DNA of 55,363 bases from JBMNTP01 sp050945795 (lineage in GTDB: Bacteria > Bacillota > Clostridia > Christensenellales > MGBC116941): assembly GCA_050945795.1 (NCBI GenBank), contig JBMNTP010000010.1:1-55363 (forward strand), in the 5' to 3' direction. The translations under genes and the position numbers were made by a program. Under the pieces are notes generated by a model, which made no database searches, was not told the origin of the DNA, and saw only the letters and a program-made list of their open reading frames with translations. Of this stretch, positions 48,031 to 55,363 are shown in pieces; position 1 is the stretch's first letter, and each line of letters opens with the position of its first letter.

Positions 48031-49695
48031 TCACACTTCAATTATAACCGGCAATATCATAGGGTTGCGCTTTGTAAGGTTATAGAGGTAGTTCCTAAGC
48101 TTAGACTTTATGCCGTTCTTAATCTGCGCCCAATCACAGCCCTTGCCGCCGGAATGCTCCATTATAACCGCCTTAACTATTTCCCTTGCTCCGTCTATTA
48201 GGTCTTCGTTTTCCCTAACGTATATAAATCCTCGAGAAATAATATCTGGCCCCGATACTATGGTGCCGTTTTGTTTTGAAATACCGGCAACCACTACAAA
48301 TATACCGTCCTGCGACATAACTCGTCTGTCACGCAACACTATGTTTCCAACATCGCCCACGCCGCTGCCGTCTATCATAACGCTGCCGGCAGGGACATTT
48401 CCAGCAATCCTCGCTGACTTTCTTGTAAATTCTATCACATTGCCTATATCAGTTACAAAAATATTATCCCGGCTTATGCCCATATCCGCCGCAAGGTCTG
48501 CGTGCTTGCATAGGTTTCTATATTCACCGTGTACAGGTATGAAGTAACGCGGCCTTGTTAAGGCGAGCATCATTTTAAGCTCCTCTTGAAAAGCATGACC
48601 CGATACATGCACCTCCGCCATCGATTCATATACAACCTTGGCGCCGCGCTTATAAAGCTGGTTTATAACCCGCGAGATAAGCTTTTCGTTTCCGGGTATA
48701 GCGGATGATGAGAATATAACAAGATCGCCCTCCGATATCTCAACGTTCCTGTGCTCGCTTGCCGCCATACGCACCAGTCCCGACATAGGCTCGCCCTGGC
48801 TTCCGGTTGTAACGATAACAATCTCTTTATCGTCGTAGCGGTTAATCTTAGTCGCCTCTATGCGCATTTTCTCCGGCAAATTAAGATAGCCGAGCTTTTC
48901 GCCTATATTAGCAACTTTTTCCATGCTGCGTCCGGCAAAGCACACTTTTCGGTTATAGTGCTCCGCGCAATCAACTATCTGCTGTAGCCTGTGTATGTTT
49001 GAAGAGAAAGTCGCTATTATTATGCGGCCTTCAGCAGATTTAAAGTGCCTGTCAAACGCCTCGCCCACCGTTTTTTCCGCCATGGTGTAGCCCGGCCTTT
49101 CAACGTTTGTGCTTTCGGACATCAGTGCCAAAACGCCTTCATCGCCAAGCCGCGCGAACCTGTTAAGATCCATCGGCTCCTCGTCTATAGGCGTATGGTC
49201 TATTTTAAAGTCTCCGGTATGTACAATCGTGCCGGCCGGCGTTTTAACGGCTATCGCCAACGCCCCCGCCACACTGTGGCATACCCTTAAAAACTCTGCC
49301 TTAAAGCAGCCAAGGTTTACAACATCCCCAGCCGCTACCATATTAAGACGCACATTCTTAAGTTTGTGTTCCTCAAGCTTGCTTTCAACTAGAGCAAGCG
49401 CCAGCTTAGTGCCATAAATAGGCACCTGGAAATGAGGTATAACATAGGGCAGTGCCCCGATATGATCCTCATGTCCGTGCGTTATCAAAAAACCCCTGAC
49501 CTTCTCTTTGTTTTTTATAAGATAAGTGACATCAGGAATCACAAGGTCGATCCCGAGCATATCCTCGTTCGGAAACGCGACCCCGCAGTCAATGACTACT
49601 ATGTCATTCCCATACTCTATCGCGGTCATGTTTTTTCCGAACTCGTCAACGCCGCCGAGAGGGATGATTCGCAGTCTATTCTGTTTTACAGCCAA
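48031..49695 (-). CDS. rnj: Ribonuclease J
   Basis: Metallo-beta-lactamase/beta-CASP ribonuclease with endo- and 5'-exonuclease activity. 554 residues: GGVDEFGKNMTAIEY, metal-binding HGHEDHIGALPY, the beta-CASP region (ATFSSNIHRLQQIVD) and HVSGHAFQEELKMMLALTRPRYFIPVHGEYR. The C-terminal domain is present. The start is TTG, with GGAGG 7 bases upstream. A strong promoter lies 45 bases upstream. The YlbF-like gene follows. Confidence 0.95.
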   Translation of the reverse strand: MAVKQNRLRIIPLGGVDEFGKNMTAIEYGNDIVVIDCGVAFPNEDMLGIDLVIPDVTYLIKNKEKVRGFLITHGHEDHIGALPYVIPHFQVPIYGTKLALALVESKLEEHKLKNVRLNMVAAGDVVNLGCFKAEFLRVCHSVAGALAIAVKTPAGTIVHTGDFKIDHTPIDEEPMDLNRFARLGDEGVLALMSESTNVERPGYTMAEKTVGEAFDRHFKSAEGRIIIATFSSNIHRLQQIVDCAEHYNRKVCFAGRSMEKVANIGEKLGYLNLPEKMRIEATKINRYDDKEIVIVTTGSQGEPMSGLVRMAASEHRNVEISEGDLVIFSSSAIPGNEKLISRVINQLYKRGAKVVYESMAEVHVSGHAFQEELKMMLALTRPRYFIPVHGEYRNLCKHADLAADMGISRDNIFVTDIGNVIEFTRKSARIAGNVPAGSVMIDGSGVGDVGNIVLRDRRVMSQDGIFVVVAGISKQNGTIVSGPDIISRGFIYVRENEDLIDGAREIVKAVIMEHSGGKGCDWAQIKNGIKSKLRNYLYNLTKRNPMILPVIIEV

Positions 49696-49740
49696 ATTTT
49701 ATCCTCCGTTCATTAGTTTCCCGTTCAAACAATTGCTAAT

Positions 49741-49769
49741 ATTATAACCTTTTTTCGCATTTATGGCAA
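49741..49769 (-). promoter_or_regulatory. Sigma-A promoter of the RNase J operon
   Basis: TTGCCA (49764-49769) and perfect TATAAT (49741-49746) on the minus strand with a 17-bp spacer. Confidence 0.75.
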
Positions 49770-49790
49770 GCCTTACGTACAGCCGCGACT

Positions 49791-52052
49791 TTACCGGCTT
49801 AAATTCCTCTCTCGGCGGATAAGTTCCCTAACCATTTCGGCGGCGTCAAAAGCGGCGGCCTCCGCGAATTCCTCGCTGGCAGAATATGCGCGAACGCCTA
49901 TTCCCCTGCCGTCCTTCTCCGGCCTTATAATAACTCCGCTTTCCTCGGCGCTCTCACTAAGCAGCCTTTTCATAACCCGTCCTATGTCGTTTTCAGCGCA
50001 ATCGACCACCTGGCTCGCCTCATATACAGGTGGCATACTATCAGCGGCAGCCTCAGAAAACCCGGGATTCGCAACTGCGTTTGCTATTACCAGCGCCGCC
50101 ACCGCCGGATTTGAATAAGCGTGCATAAACACATCGTTTTTATCATGCCTGCCATCCGGCCTTTTTTCATATACCTTTGCCCTGCCCGCTGCCTCTGTCT
50201 CAAAAAACGGCATAAGCGGCAGCGACGAATATATGCTTCTAGCACCCGATTCTATAAGGCATAGGTTCAAAAACGCCTCGGCGCGTATGCCGGCGTATTC
50301 CTCGCTGCCGGCAAGTATATAGTATCCGTTTTCAGAAAGCGCAAGCATAGCGTCATACCCTTTAAGCGGCGCTTTAAGCCGCACGCTTTCAACGCCGTTA
50401 GCGTGCGCCCCCGCCTCCAACAGAATGCGCACAGCCGTATCAAGAGTAAACTGCACAGGGCAGGATACCGCTATTTTAGGCCGCCGCTCCGCTATAACCG
50501 GCCGCGCTGCGCCCAGCATCCACCGCATATATAGCGGCATATATCCGTCAATCCGCCTTATAGCCGCGTAAGATGAGCGGGTATATTCGCATTCGTCTAT
50601 ATGCGACTGTATTTTCTTTATATCCGCGTACTCCGGGCGGCTGCCCTGTCCGTCGATAAGCGTAGCCATCTTTGTGCTGTTTGAAAAGCACATGGCGTAT
50701 CCCGCTCCAGTAGATGCTATAAGATACGCTGCCGCGTGTGTGTCGGCAAGCGCCGTATAACAATCAACGCCGGCTGCCGCCGCCCCCGACGCCGCCGCAA
50801 GCGCCATAGCCAGTGCCGCCCCGTCTCCGTCATAAGCGGCTATTACTTTGCCCTTCCTTAAAGCGGCAACGGCGTTTCCAAGCGCAGCCGCCTCCGTCGG
50901 CGTAAACTTTACAAGTTCGGCGCCATCCCATGTTACGGGTATGCCGGATTCGCCAAATCCCCACATAATATTAGAATCAACCGACGCGTCCATCCTCTTT
51001 GACGCACCCACCCGCGCGCCGGGAAAAATAGTAATCCTATCCGACAGCACAGAGCCTTTGCCTATTACAGCTTCCTCAAACACCTGAACATTTTTTCCTA
51101 TAACAGCATTCTCGCAAACGACCCCGCCGCTTACGCGCGAACCTCGGCCTATAATAGCGCCGCTCCATACAACGCCGCGCGAAACGGAGCTGTTCTCCTC
51201 AAGCACACACCCTGCTCCTATCGCGCTGCCCTCTCTTACAACAGCGCCCGGCTTTACCAGCGCACCTTCGCCTATATAGAATTTACCGCCCTTTTCCGTT
51301 TCAACGCTGCCCTCGCCCGGTCGCCAGATGCCATTATCGTCAACGGTGTTAAAAAGCGTAATCTTGCACCTTCCGGCGAACATGTCGGCATGCGCGTTAA
51401 GATACTGCCTAACGCCGCCTATATCGCACCAATATCCATCCGCTGAATAACTATAAAGCGGCGCGCCCTCTTTAAGAAGCTTGGGAAAAAGCTGGCTGCC
51501 AAAATCGTATTTCCCTGTCGGTATATGCTTTAATATTTCCTGCTCAAGTATATAAATGCCGGTGTTTACAGTATCGGTTGTGACATCCTCAAATTGCGGT
51601 TTTTCTTTAAAGCCGGTTATCCTGCCGTCCGGGGCCGACTCTGTAAGCCCAAAGCCTTTGGTGGTTTCGACCTCTTTTATAACAAGCGTAGCCAAAGCGT
51701 TCTTGCTGCGGTGAAAGTCTATAGCGGCGGATATATCAAAATCGGTAAGCGCATCGCCGCTTATAACAACAAATGTGCCGTCTATAAAAGGCGCGCAGTT
51801 TTTAATACTGCCGGCGGTACCGAGCGGCTCCTCCTCTATAAAATATACAAGCTCATTGGCAAAATGCGCCTTTATTATGTCCGGCTTAAACGCCAGTGTC
51901 GCCGCAATATCTCTTATTCCATGCCTTTTAAGCAGATTTACCGCGTGTTCCATAACCGGCCGGCCCATAACCGGCACCATGGGTTTTGGCAGATTAAAAG
52001 TCATCGGCCTAAGCCTTCTGCCTTCTCCGCCCGCCATTATAATCGCTTTCAT
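49791..52052 (-). CDS. NDP-sugar pyrophosphorylase fused to a degenerate phosphohexomutase domain
   Basis: A 753-residue fusion. Domain 1 (about 1-235) is an intact nucleotidyltransferase: MAGGEGRRLRPMT, LPKPMVPVMGRP, GDALTD. Domain 2 (about 250-365) is a left-handed beta-helix with hexapeptide repeats (IGEGALVKPGAVVREG). Domain 3 (about 382-753) has the length and outline of a phosphoglucomutase/phosphomannomutase, but its hallmarks are gone. The phosphoserine TASHNP loop reads CFSNSTK (about 455), the DxDxDR metal loop SENGYYILAGS (about 573), and the phosphate RxSGTEP loop RPEKDGRGI (about 710). Start at 52052 has GGAGG. It is likely an NDP-sugar synthase only; mannose or glucose specificity is unresolved. 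Confidence 0.82.
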   Translation of the reverse strand: MKAIIMAGGEGRRLRPMTFNLPKPMVPVMGRPVMEHAVNLLKRHGIRDIAATLAFKPDIIKAHFANELVYFIEEEPLGTAGSIKNCAPFIDGTFVVISGDALTDFDISAAIDFHRSKNALATLVIKEVETTKGFGLTESAPDGRITGFKEKPQFEDVTTDTVNTGIYILEQEILKHIPTGKYDFGSQLFPKLLKEGAPLYSYSADGYWCDIGGVRQYLNAHADMFAGRCKITLFNTVDDNGIWRPGEGSVETEKGGKFYIGEGALVKPGAVVREGSAIGAGCVLEENSSVSRGVVWSGAIIGRGSRVSGGVVCENAVIGKNVQVFEEAVIGKGSVLSDRITIFPGARVGASKRMDASVDSNIMWGFGESGIPVTWDGAELVKFTPTEAAALGNAVAALRKGKVIAAYDGDGAALAMALAAASGAAAAGVDCYTALADTHAAAYLIASTGAGYAMCFSNSTKMATLIDGQGSRPEYADIKKIQSHIDECEYTRSSYAAIRRIDGYMPLYMRWMLGAARPVIAERRPKIAVSCPVQFTLDTAVRILLEAGAHANGVESVRLKAPLKGYDAMLALSENGYYILAGSEEYAGIRAEAFLNLCLIESGARSIYSSLPLMPFFETEAAGRAKVYEKRPDGRHDKNDVFMHAYSNPAVAALVIANAVANPGFSEAAADSMPPVYEASQVVDCAENDIGRVMKRLLSESAEESGVIIRPEKDGRGIGVRAYSASEEFAEAAAFDAAEMVRELIRRERNLSR

Positions 52053-52096
52053 TTTATCGCCTCCGGGGTTTTCTTTTACTTTCCCCAATAGAAGGC

Positions 52097-52133
52097 AAAA
52101 AAATCACCCGGTATGCTTAGATAGGCATTCCGG
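52097..52133 (-). terminator. Intrinsic terminator after hslU
   Basis: CCCGGAATGC / GCATACCGGG stem with one mismatch, followed by TGATTTTTTT on the minus strand, 24 bases past the hslU stop. Confidence 0.7.
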
Positions 52134-52157
52134 GCGTTAATAAGTTTTGTCGCTATG

Positions 52158-53543
52158 CTAAAGTATGTACTTTTTAAGGTTTTTAGCCTTGTATCCACTA
52201 TCTATATGCTTATTGACGTAATCCTCGTCTATAACAATGCTGTTAGGAGTACCATCGGCTTCAAAAGCCACCTCATCAAGCAAATTCTCTATAATCGTAT
52301 GCAACCGCCTGGCTCCTATGTTCTCATTTGTCTCATTAGCGGACGCGGCGTATTTCGCTATCGCCTCAAGCGCCTCGTCTGTAAACTCCAGTTCGAGCCC
52401 ATCCATTTCCATAAGCGCCTTGTACTGCTTTATAATAGCATTATCCGGCTTTATAAGTATCTGCTTTAACTCCTCGGCGCCAAGCGGTTTTAAATCTACT
52501 CTTATCGGAAAACGCCCCTGCAATTCGGGTATAAGGTCGGATATCTTTGATACATGGAAAGCTCCCGCCGCTATAAAAAGCATATAGTCGGTTTTAACCG
52601 GCCCGTATTTTGTATTTACTGTGCTACCCTCTATTATAGGCAATATGTCGCGCTGCACACCTTCCCTCGAAACATCCGGCCCGCTGCCCATGCTCCTTCC
52701 GGCAATCTTATCGATTTCATCGAGGAATATTATGCCGTTTTGCTCGGCGCTCTCAACAGCCAGCCGCTGCACATCGTCCATATCTATAAGCTTGTCGGCC
52801 TCTTCCTGCTCAAGTATTTTTCGCGCCTCTTTTACAGGCACCCTGCGTTTTTTTGTCTTTTTAGGCAGTATTCCCGAAAACATATCTCCCAAATTTATAT
52901 CCGCGCCCATATCTCCGAGCATACCGAGCGCCAGCGACGGCGAGTCCTGCACCTCTATCTCGATAACGGTTTCCTCAAGCCTGCCGTCGTTTAGCAGGCG
53001 TATAACCTCCTCGCGCCGCGTCTCATGCGACTTCTTCTCTTCCTCGGTCTGTACCGGCTCTTGCGCCGGCTGCGGAGGTCCAAAAAGCAGTTGCAGCGGA
53101 TTGGCCTGAGTCTGCTGCTGCTTTTTTCTTACCGGTACCAGCAGGTCTATAAGCCGCATTTGCGCATTTGTCTGCGCCTGAATCCGAACCTCGCTCATTT
53201 TAATTTCCTTAATCATGCGTATACTCGCTTCAACGAGGTCACGCACCATGGAATCGACGTCGCGCCCGACATAACCCACTTCTGTAAACTTAGTCGCCTC
53301 TACTTTAACAAAAGGCGCATTCATAAGCTTTGCCAGCCGCCTCGCTATTTCGGTTTTTCCAACTCCGGTAGGGCCGGACATTATTATGTTTTTAGGCGTT
53401 ATCTCATCTTGTATATCTTTAGGCAGCCGGCTTCTTCTATACCTGTTGCGCAGCGCTATCGCCACCGCGCGCTTTGCTTCCTGCTGCCCTATTATATAGC
53501 GGTCAAGCTCGGCTACAATCTCTTTAGGCGTTAAATATGACAT
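52158..53543 (-). CDS. hslU: ATP-dependent protease ATPase subunit HslU (ClpY)
   Basis: AAA+ unfoldase that feeds substrates to the HslV chamber. 461 residues: ELDRYIIGQQEAKRAVAIALRNRYRR, Walker A GPTGVGKTE, the pore segment TEVGYVGRD, an acidic/Gln-rich I-domain (about 140-240), Walker B IIFLDEIDKI and sensor-2 region ENIGARRLHTI. 12 bases after hslV. In B. subtilis the next gene is codY; here a terminator and a sugar gene follow. Confidence 0.96.
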   Translation of the reverse strand: MSYLTPKEIVAELDRYIIGQQEAKRAVAIALRNRYRRSRLPKDIQDEITPKNIIMSGPTGVGKTEIARRLAKLMNAPFVKVEATKFTEVGYVGRDVDSMVRDLVEASIRMIKEIKMSEVRIQAQTNAQMRLIDLLVPVRKKQQQTQANPLQLLFGPPQPAQEPVQTEEEKKSHETRREEVIRLLNDGRLEETVIEIEVQDSPSLALGMLGDMGADINLGDMFSGILPKKTKKRRVPVKEARKILEQEEADKLIDMDDVQRLAVESAEQNGIIFLDEIDKIAGRSMGSGPDVSREGVQRDILPIIEGSTVNTKYGPVKTDYMLFIAAGAFHVSKISDLIPELQGRFPIRVDLKPLGAEELKQILIKPDNAIIKQYKALMEMDGLELEFTDEALEAIAKYAASANETNENIGARRLHTIIENLLDEVAFEADGTPNSIVIDEDYVNKHIDSGYKAKNLKKYIL

Positions 53544-53555
53544 GGCGTTTACTCC

Positions 53556-54086
53556 TTATACTTCCTCAACAGTAATATTGCCGTTTGTGTATACGCATAT
53601 TTCTCCCGCGATTTGCATCGCCTTTTCGGCAATCTCACGGGCGGAAAAATCAGTATGTCTTAGCATGGCGCGCGCCGCCGCTAAAGCGTACATTCCGCCG
53701 GAGCCTATCGCGGCTATGCCGTCATCAGGATCTATTACCTCTCCTGTGCCGGATATAATAAGCAAATCGTTTTTATCCGCAGCTATAAGCATGGCCTCAA
53801 GCTTTCTTAGCATCTTATCGCTGCGCCATTCCTGCGCTAGTTCGACAGCCGCCCTTGTAAGGCTGCCGCCGTATTGCTCAAGCTTGCCTTCAAACTTTTC
53901 TGAAAGCGTAAAAGCATCGGCTACCGAACCGGCAAAGCCCAGCGCCACCCTGTCGTGAAACACTTTTCTTACTTTAACCGCGCCGTGCTTCATTACCGTC
54001 GCCTGCCCCATAGTAACCTGCCCATCGCCGGCTATCGCGCATTTGCCGTCTTTTTTAACGGCTATAACAGTTGTTCCTTTAAGCAT
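53556..54086 (-). CDS. hslV: ATP-dependent protease proteolytic subunit HslV (ClpQ)
   Basis: Threonine-type peptidase forming the core of the HslUV protease. 176 residues: MLKG then TTVIAVKKDGKCAIAGDGQVTMGQ, so the N-terminal catalytic Thr would be exposed after removal of four residues. VALGFAGSVADAFTL, DKMLRKLEAMLIAAD and IGSGGMYALAAARAML are typical. AGGAGG precedes the ATG. Pairs with hslU. Confidence 0.95.
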   Translation of the reverse strand: MLKGTTVIAVKKDGKCAIAGDGQVTMGQATVMKHGAVKVRKVFHDRVALGFAGSVADAFTLSEKFEGKLEQYGGSLTRAAVELAQEWRSDKMLRKLEAMLIAADKNDLLIISGTGEVIDPDDGIAAIGSGGMYALAAARAMLRHTDFSAREIAEKAMQIAGEICVYTNGNITVEEV

Positions 54087-54146
54087 TTCTTACCTCCTGC
54101 CGCCTTTTGCGGCTTTAACGGCGAAATAATATTTCTATTGTCTATA

Positions 54147-54371
54147 CTAAATTTCAAAATTTTGCGCCGCATCCGATACACCGCCGCTCATAAGCCTTTC
54201 AATAAGCTCAGGCGAAGGTTTTTCGCCCTTTTTAAGCATATTATAACTGCCCTTCGCCCTGCCAAGACAATCGTCGCAGCACCTTTGACACCAATTGCAT
54301 ACGCAGCGCCCGAAAACGCTGCCCCTGCTGTGCGCCATCAATCCCCCACAATCGGGGCAAGAACATTGCAT
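54147..54371 (-). CDS. Cysteine-rich small protein (74 residues)
   Basis: ATG at 54371 follows GGAGGATTAGAA, right after the trmFO stop (TAG within the ribosome binding region). The N-terminal half has ten cysteines arranged CSCPDCGG and CVCNWCQRCCDDC, suggesting zinc or iron-sulfur binding. The C-terminal half is polar (GEKPSPELIERLMSGG). No family was recognised. It occupies the place where B. subtilis has the recombinase gene xerC between trmFO and hslV. The strong ribosome binding site and coupled position argue that it is expressed. Confidence 0.6.
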   Translation of the reverse strand: MQCSCPDCGGLMAHSRGSVFGRCVCNWCQRCCDDCLGRAKGSYNMLKKGEKPSPELIERLMSGGVSDAAQNFEI

Positions 54372-54373
54372 TT

Positions 54374-55363
54374 CTAATCCTCCAGATTCCTTTGTATCCA
54401 TTCATTAAGAGCCGCCAAAGACCTTTCAGCATATCTGCCGTATTTCTCTTTTTTGCCCCTAACTTTTTCACCAAGCGGCGGCATAAGCCCGAAGTTTGCG
54501 TTCATAGGCTGAAAATCCGACCCCGAATACCCGGAAACATATGCCGCGAGCGCCCCTATAATTGTCTCTAAGGGCAGCGGCTCTAATTGCTTGCCGCGCA
54601 TACCCGCATACGCGCCGATGGCCGCCGCTATGCCGCTCGCCGCGCTTTCAACATATCCTTCAACGCCGGTTATCTGTCCCGCAAAATATAGCTCCGGTCT
54701 CTTTTTAAGCATAAACCACGGTGTAAGCTCGCCGGGAGATTTTATATAAGTGTTTCTGTGCATAACGCCGTATCGGACGAACTCGGCTCTCTCAAGGCCG
54801 GGTATCATGGAGAAAACTCTTTTCTGCTCTCCCCATTTAAGGTTGGTCTGAAACCCCACCATATTATAAAGCACACCGACGGTGTCGTCTCGCCTTAGCT
54901 GCACCGCCGCGTAAGGCCGCTTGCCCGTTTTAGGGTCTTTAAGCCCTACCGGCTTCATAGGGCCAAACGCCAAAGTATCAAACCCTCTTTTTGCCATTAT
55001 CTCAACCGGCATACAGCCCTCAAAAACCTTTATATCCTCAAACTCTTTAAGCTCCGCCGTTTCTGCGTTTATAAGCGCCTCATAAAATCTGGAATACTCG
55101 TCCTTATCAAGCGGACAGTTTATATAGTCACCCTCCCCGCTTTCAAAGCGTGACGCGCTAAACGCCTTGTCCATATCTATCGATTCGCCGGTTATAAGCG
55201 GCGCGGCGGCATCGTAGAAATAAAGAGAGCCTATAAGCTGCGAAATATCGTCCGCCAAAGCATCTGATGTAAGCGGTCCGGTGGCTATAATGGCTTTACT
55301 ATCCGGCAGTTTGTCCATCTCTCTTTCTTCTATCGATATAAGCGGCTCGTTTTTTATAGCCTC
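54374..55363 (-). CDS. trmFO: TrmFO, folate/FAD-dependent tRNA (uracil-54-C5)-methyltransferase, C-terminal part
   Basis: Makes ribothymidine at tRNA position 54 using methylenetetrahydrofolate and FAD. The frame stays open to the window edge (15 codons beyond the first ATG at 55318), so the N-terminus with the FAD fingerprint is outside. Seen here are ATGPLTSDALADDI, EGCMPVEIMAKRGFDTLAFGPMKPVGL, YNMVGFQTNLKW and the C-terminal LYFAGQITGVEGYVESAASG. trmFO next to hslVU is a conserved Firmicute order. folD in the same window can supply the methylene folate. Confidence 0.93.
   Translation of the reverse strand, partial: EAIKNEPLISIEEREMDKLPDSKAIIATGPLTSDALADDISQLIGSLYFYDAAAPLITGESIDMDKAFSASRFESGEGDYINCPLDKDEYSRFYEALINAETAELKEFEDIKVFEGCMPVEIMAKRGFDTLAFGPMKPVGLKDPKTGKRPYAAVQLRRDDTVGVLYNMVGFQTNLKWGEQKRVFSMIPGLERAEFVRYGVMHRNTYIKSPGELTPWFMLKKRPELYFAGQITGVEGYVESAASGIAAAIGAYAGMRGKQLEPLPLETIIGALAAYVSGYSGSDFQPMNANFGLMPPLGEKVRGKKEKYGRYAERSLAALNEWIQRNLED

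Noticed and set aside
1..55363. CRISPR arrays, tRNA or rRNA genes, riboswitches
   Set aside because: No regularly spaced repeats, tRNA-like cloverleaf sequences, rRNA segments or recognisable riboswitch leaders were seen in the intergenic regions, most of which are short.

Overview
The window is a stretch of chromosome from an endospore-forming anaerobic member of the class Clostridia (Firmicutes). Every recognised gene lies on the minus strand, so transcription runs from high to low coordinates. The assignment rests on spo0A, spoIVB, spoIIM, the complete spoIIIA operon, sigK, an ytfJ-type gene and a dacF-type gene, together with gene orders typical of Firmicutes (recN-argR-nadK-tlyA-dxs-ispA-xseB-xseA-folD-nusB; scpA-scpB; trmFO-hslV-hslU). 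No genus can be named from the sequence alone.

Layout from high to low coordinates. 55.4-52.2 kb holds trmFO (cut by the window edge), a Cys-rich small protein, hslV and hslU. 52.1-45.2 kb holds a sugar-nucleotide transferase fused to a degenerate mutase domain, RNase J, a YlbF-like protein, mltG and a U32 peptidase. 45.2-41.7 kb is sigK, split by a 2,800-bp element. 41.6-38.5 kb holds a 43-residue membrane peptide, an endonuclease IV-like protein, pepP, efp and a zinc-ribbon protein. 38.3-33.6 kb is spoIIIAA to spoIIIAH. 33.5-27.7 kb holds asp23, amaP, a DUF2273 gene, nusB, a tsaD-like gene, folD, xseA, xseB and ispA. 27.6-27.0 kb is OLE RNA with its partner gene oapA directly downstream. 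26.4-20.7 kb holds dxs, tlyA, nadK, argR and recN. 20.5-14.4 kb holds spoIVB, spo0A, spoIIM, deoB, punA and a catalytically dead dacF-like gene. 14.2-9.2 kb holds an M50 protease, scpA, scpB, a DUF2953 gene, ytfJ, a DD-carboxypeptidase and rluB. 9.1-5.4 kb is a biotin-dependent carboxyltransferase operon. 5.1-0 kb is surE, an rpiR-type regulator, a phosphatase, a flavoprotein, cmk, plsC and the start of ispH.

The most striking feature is the split sigK. The 5' part (44523-45167) stops after its recognition helix begins. The missing last 22 codons sit 2.8 kb away at 41663-41731. Between them are a SpoIVCA-type large serine recombinase, a 46-codon ORF overlapping its start, and a family 2 glycosyltransferase. 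An exact 13-bp direct repeat (GCGCGATACATAT) flanks the segment, and recombination across it rebuilds a 234-codon pro-sigma-K in frame. This is a very compact skin-like element inserted at the 3' end of the gene, with a glycosyltransferase in place of phage cargo.

Other points of interest are OLE RNA with its own sigma-A promoter and a 10-bp closing helix, a DacF homologue that has lost both its nucleophilic serine and the KTG lysine but keeps a sigma-F/G-type promoter, a sigma-H promoter plus 0A box at spo0A, and the absence of xerC and xerD from the positions they hold in B. subtilis.
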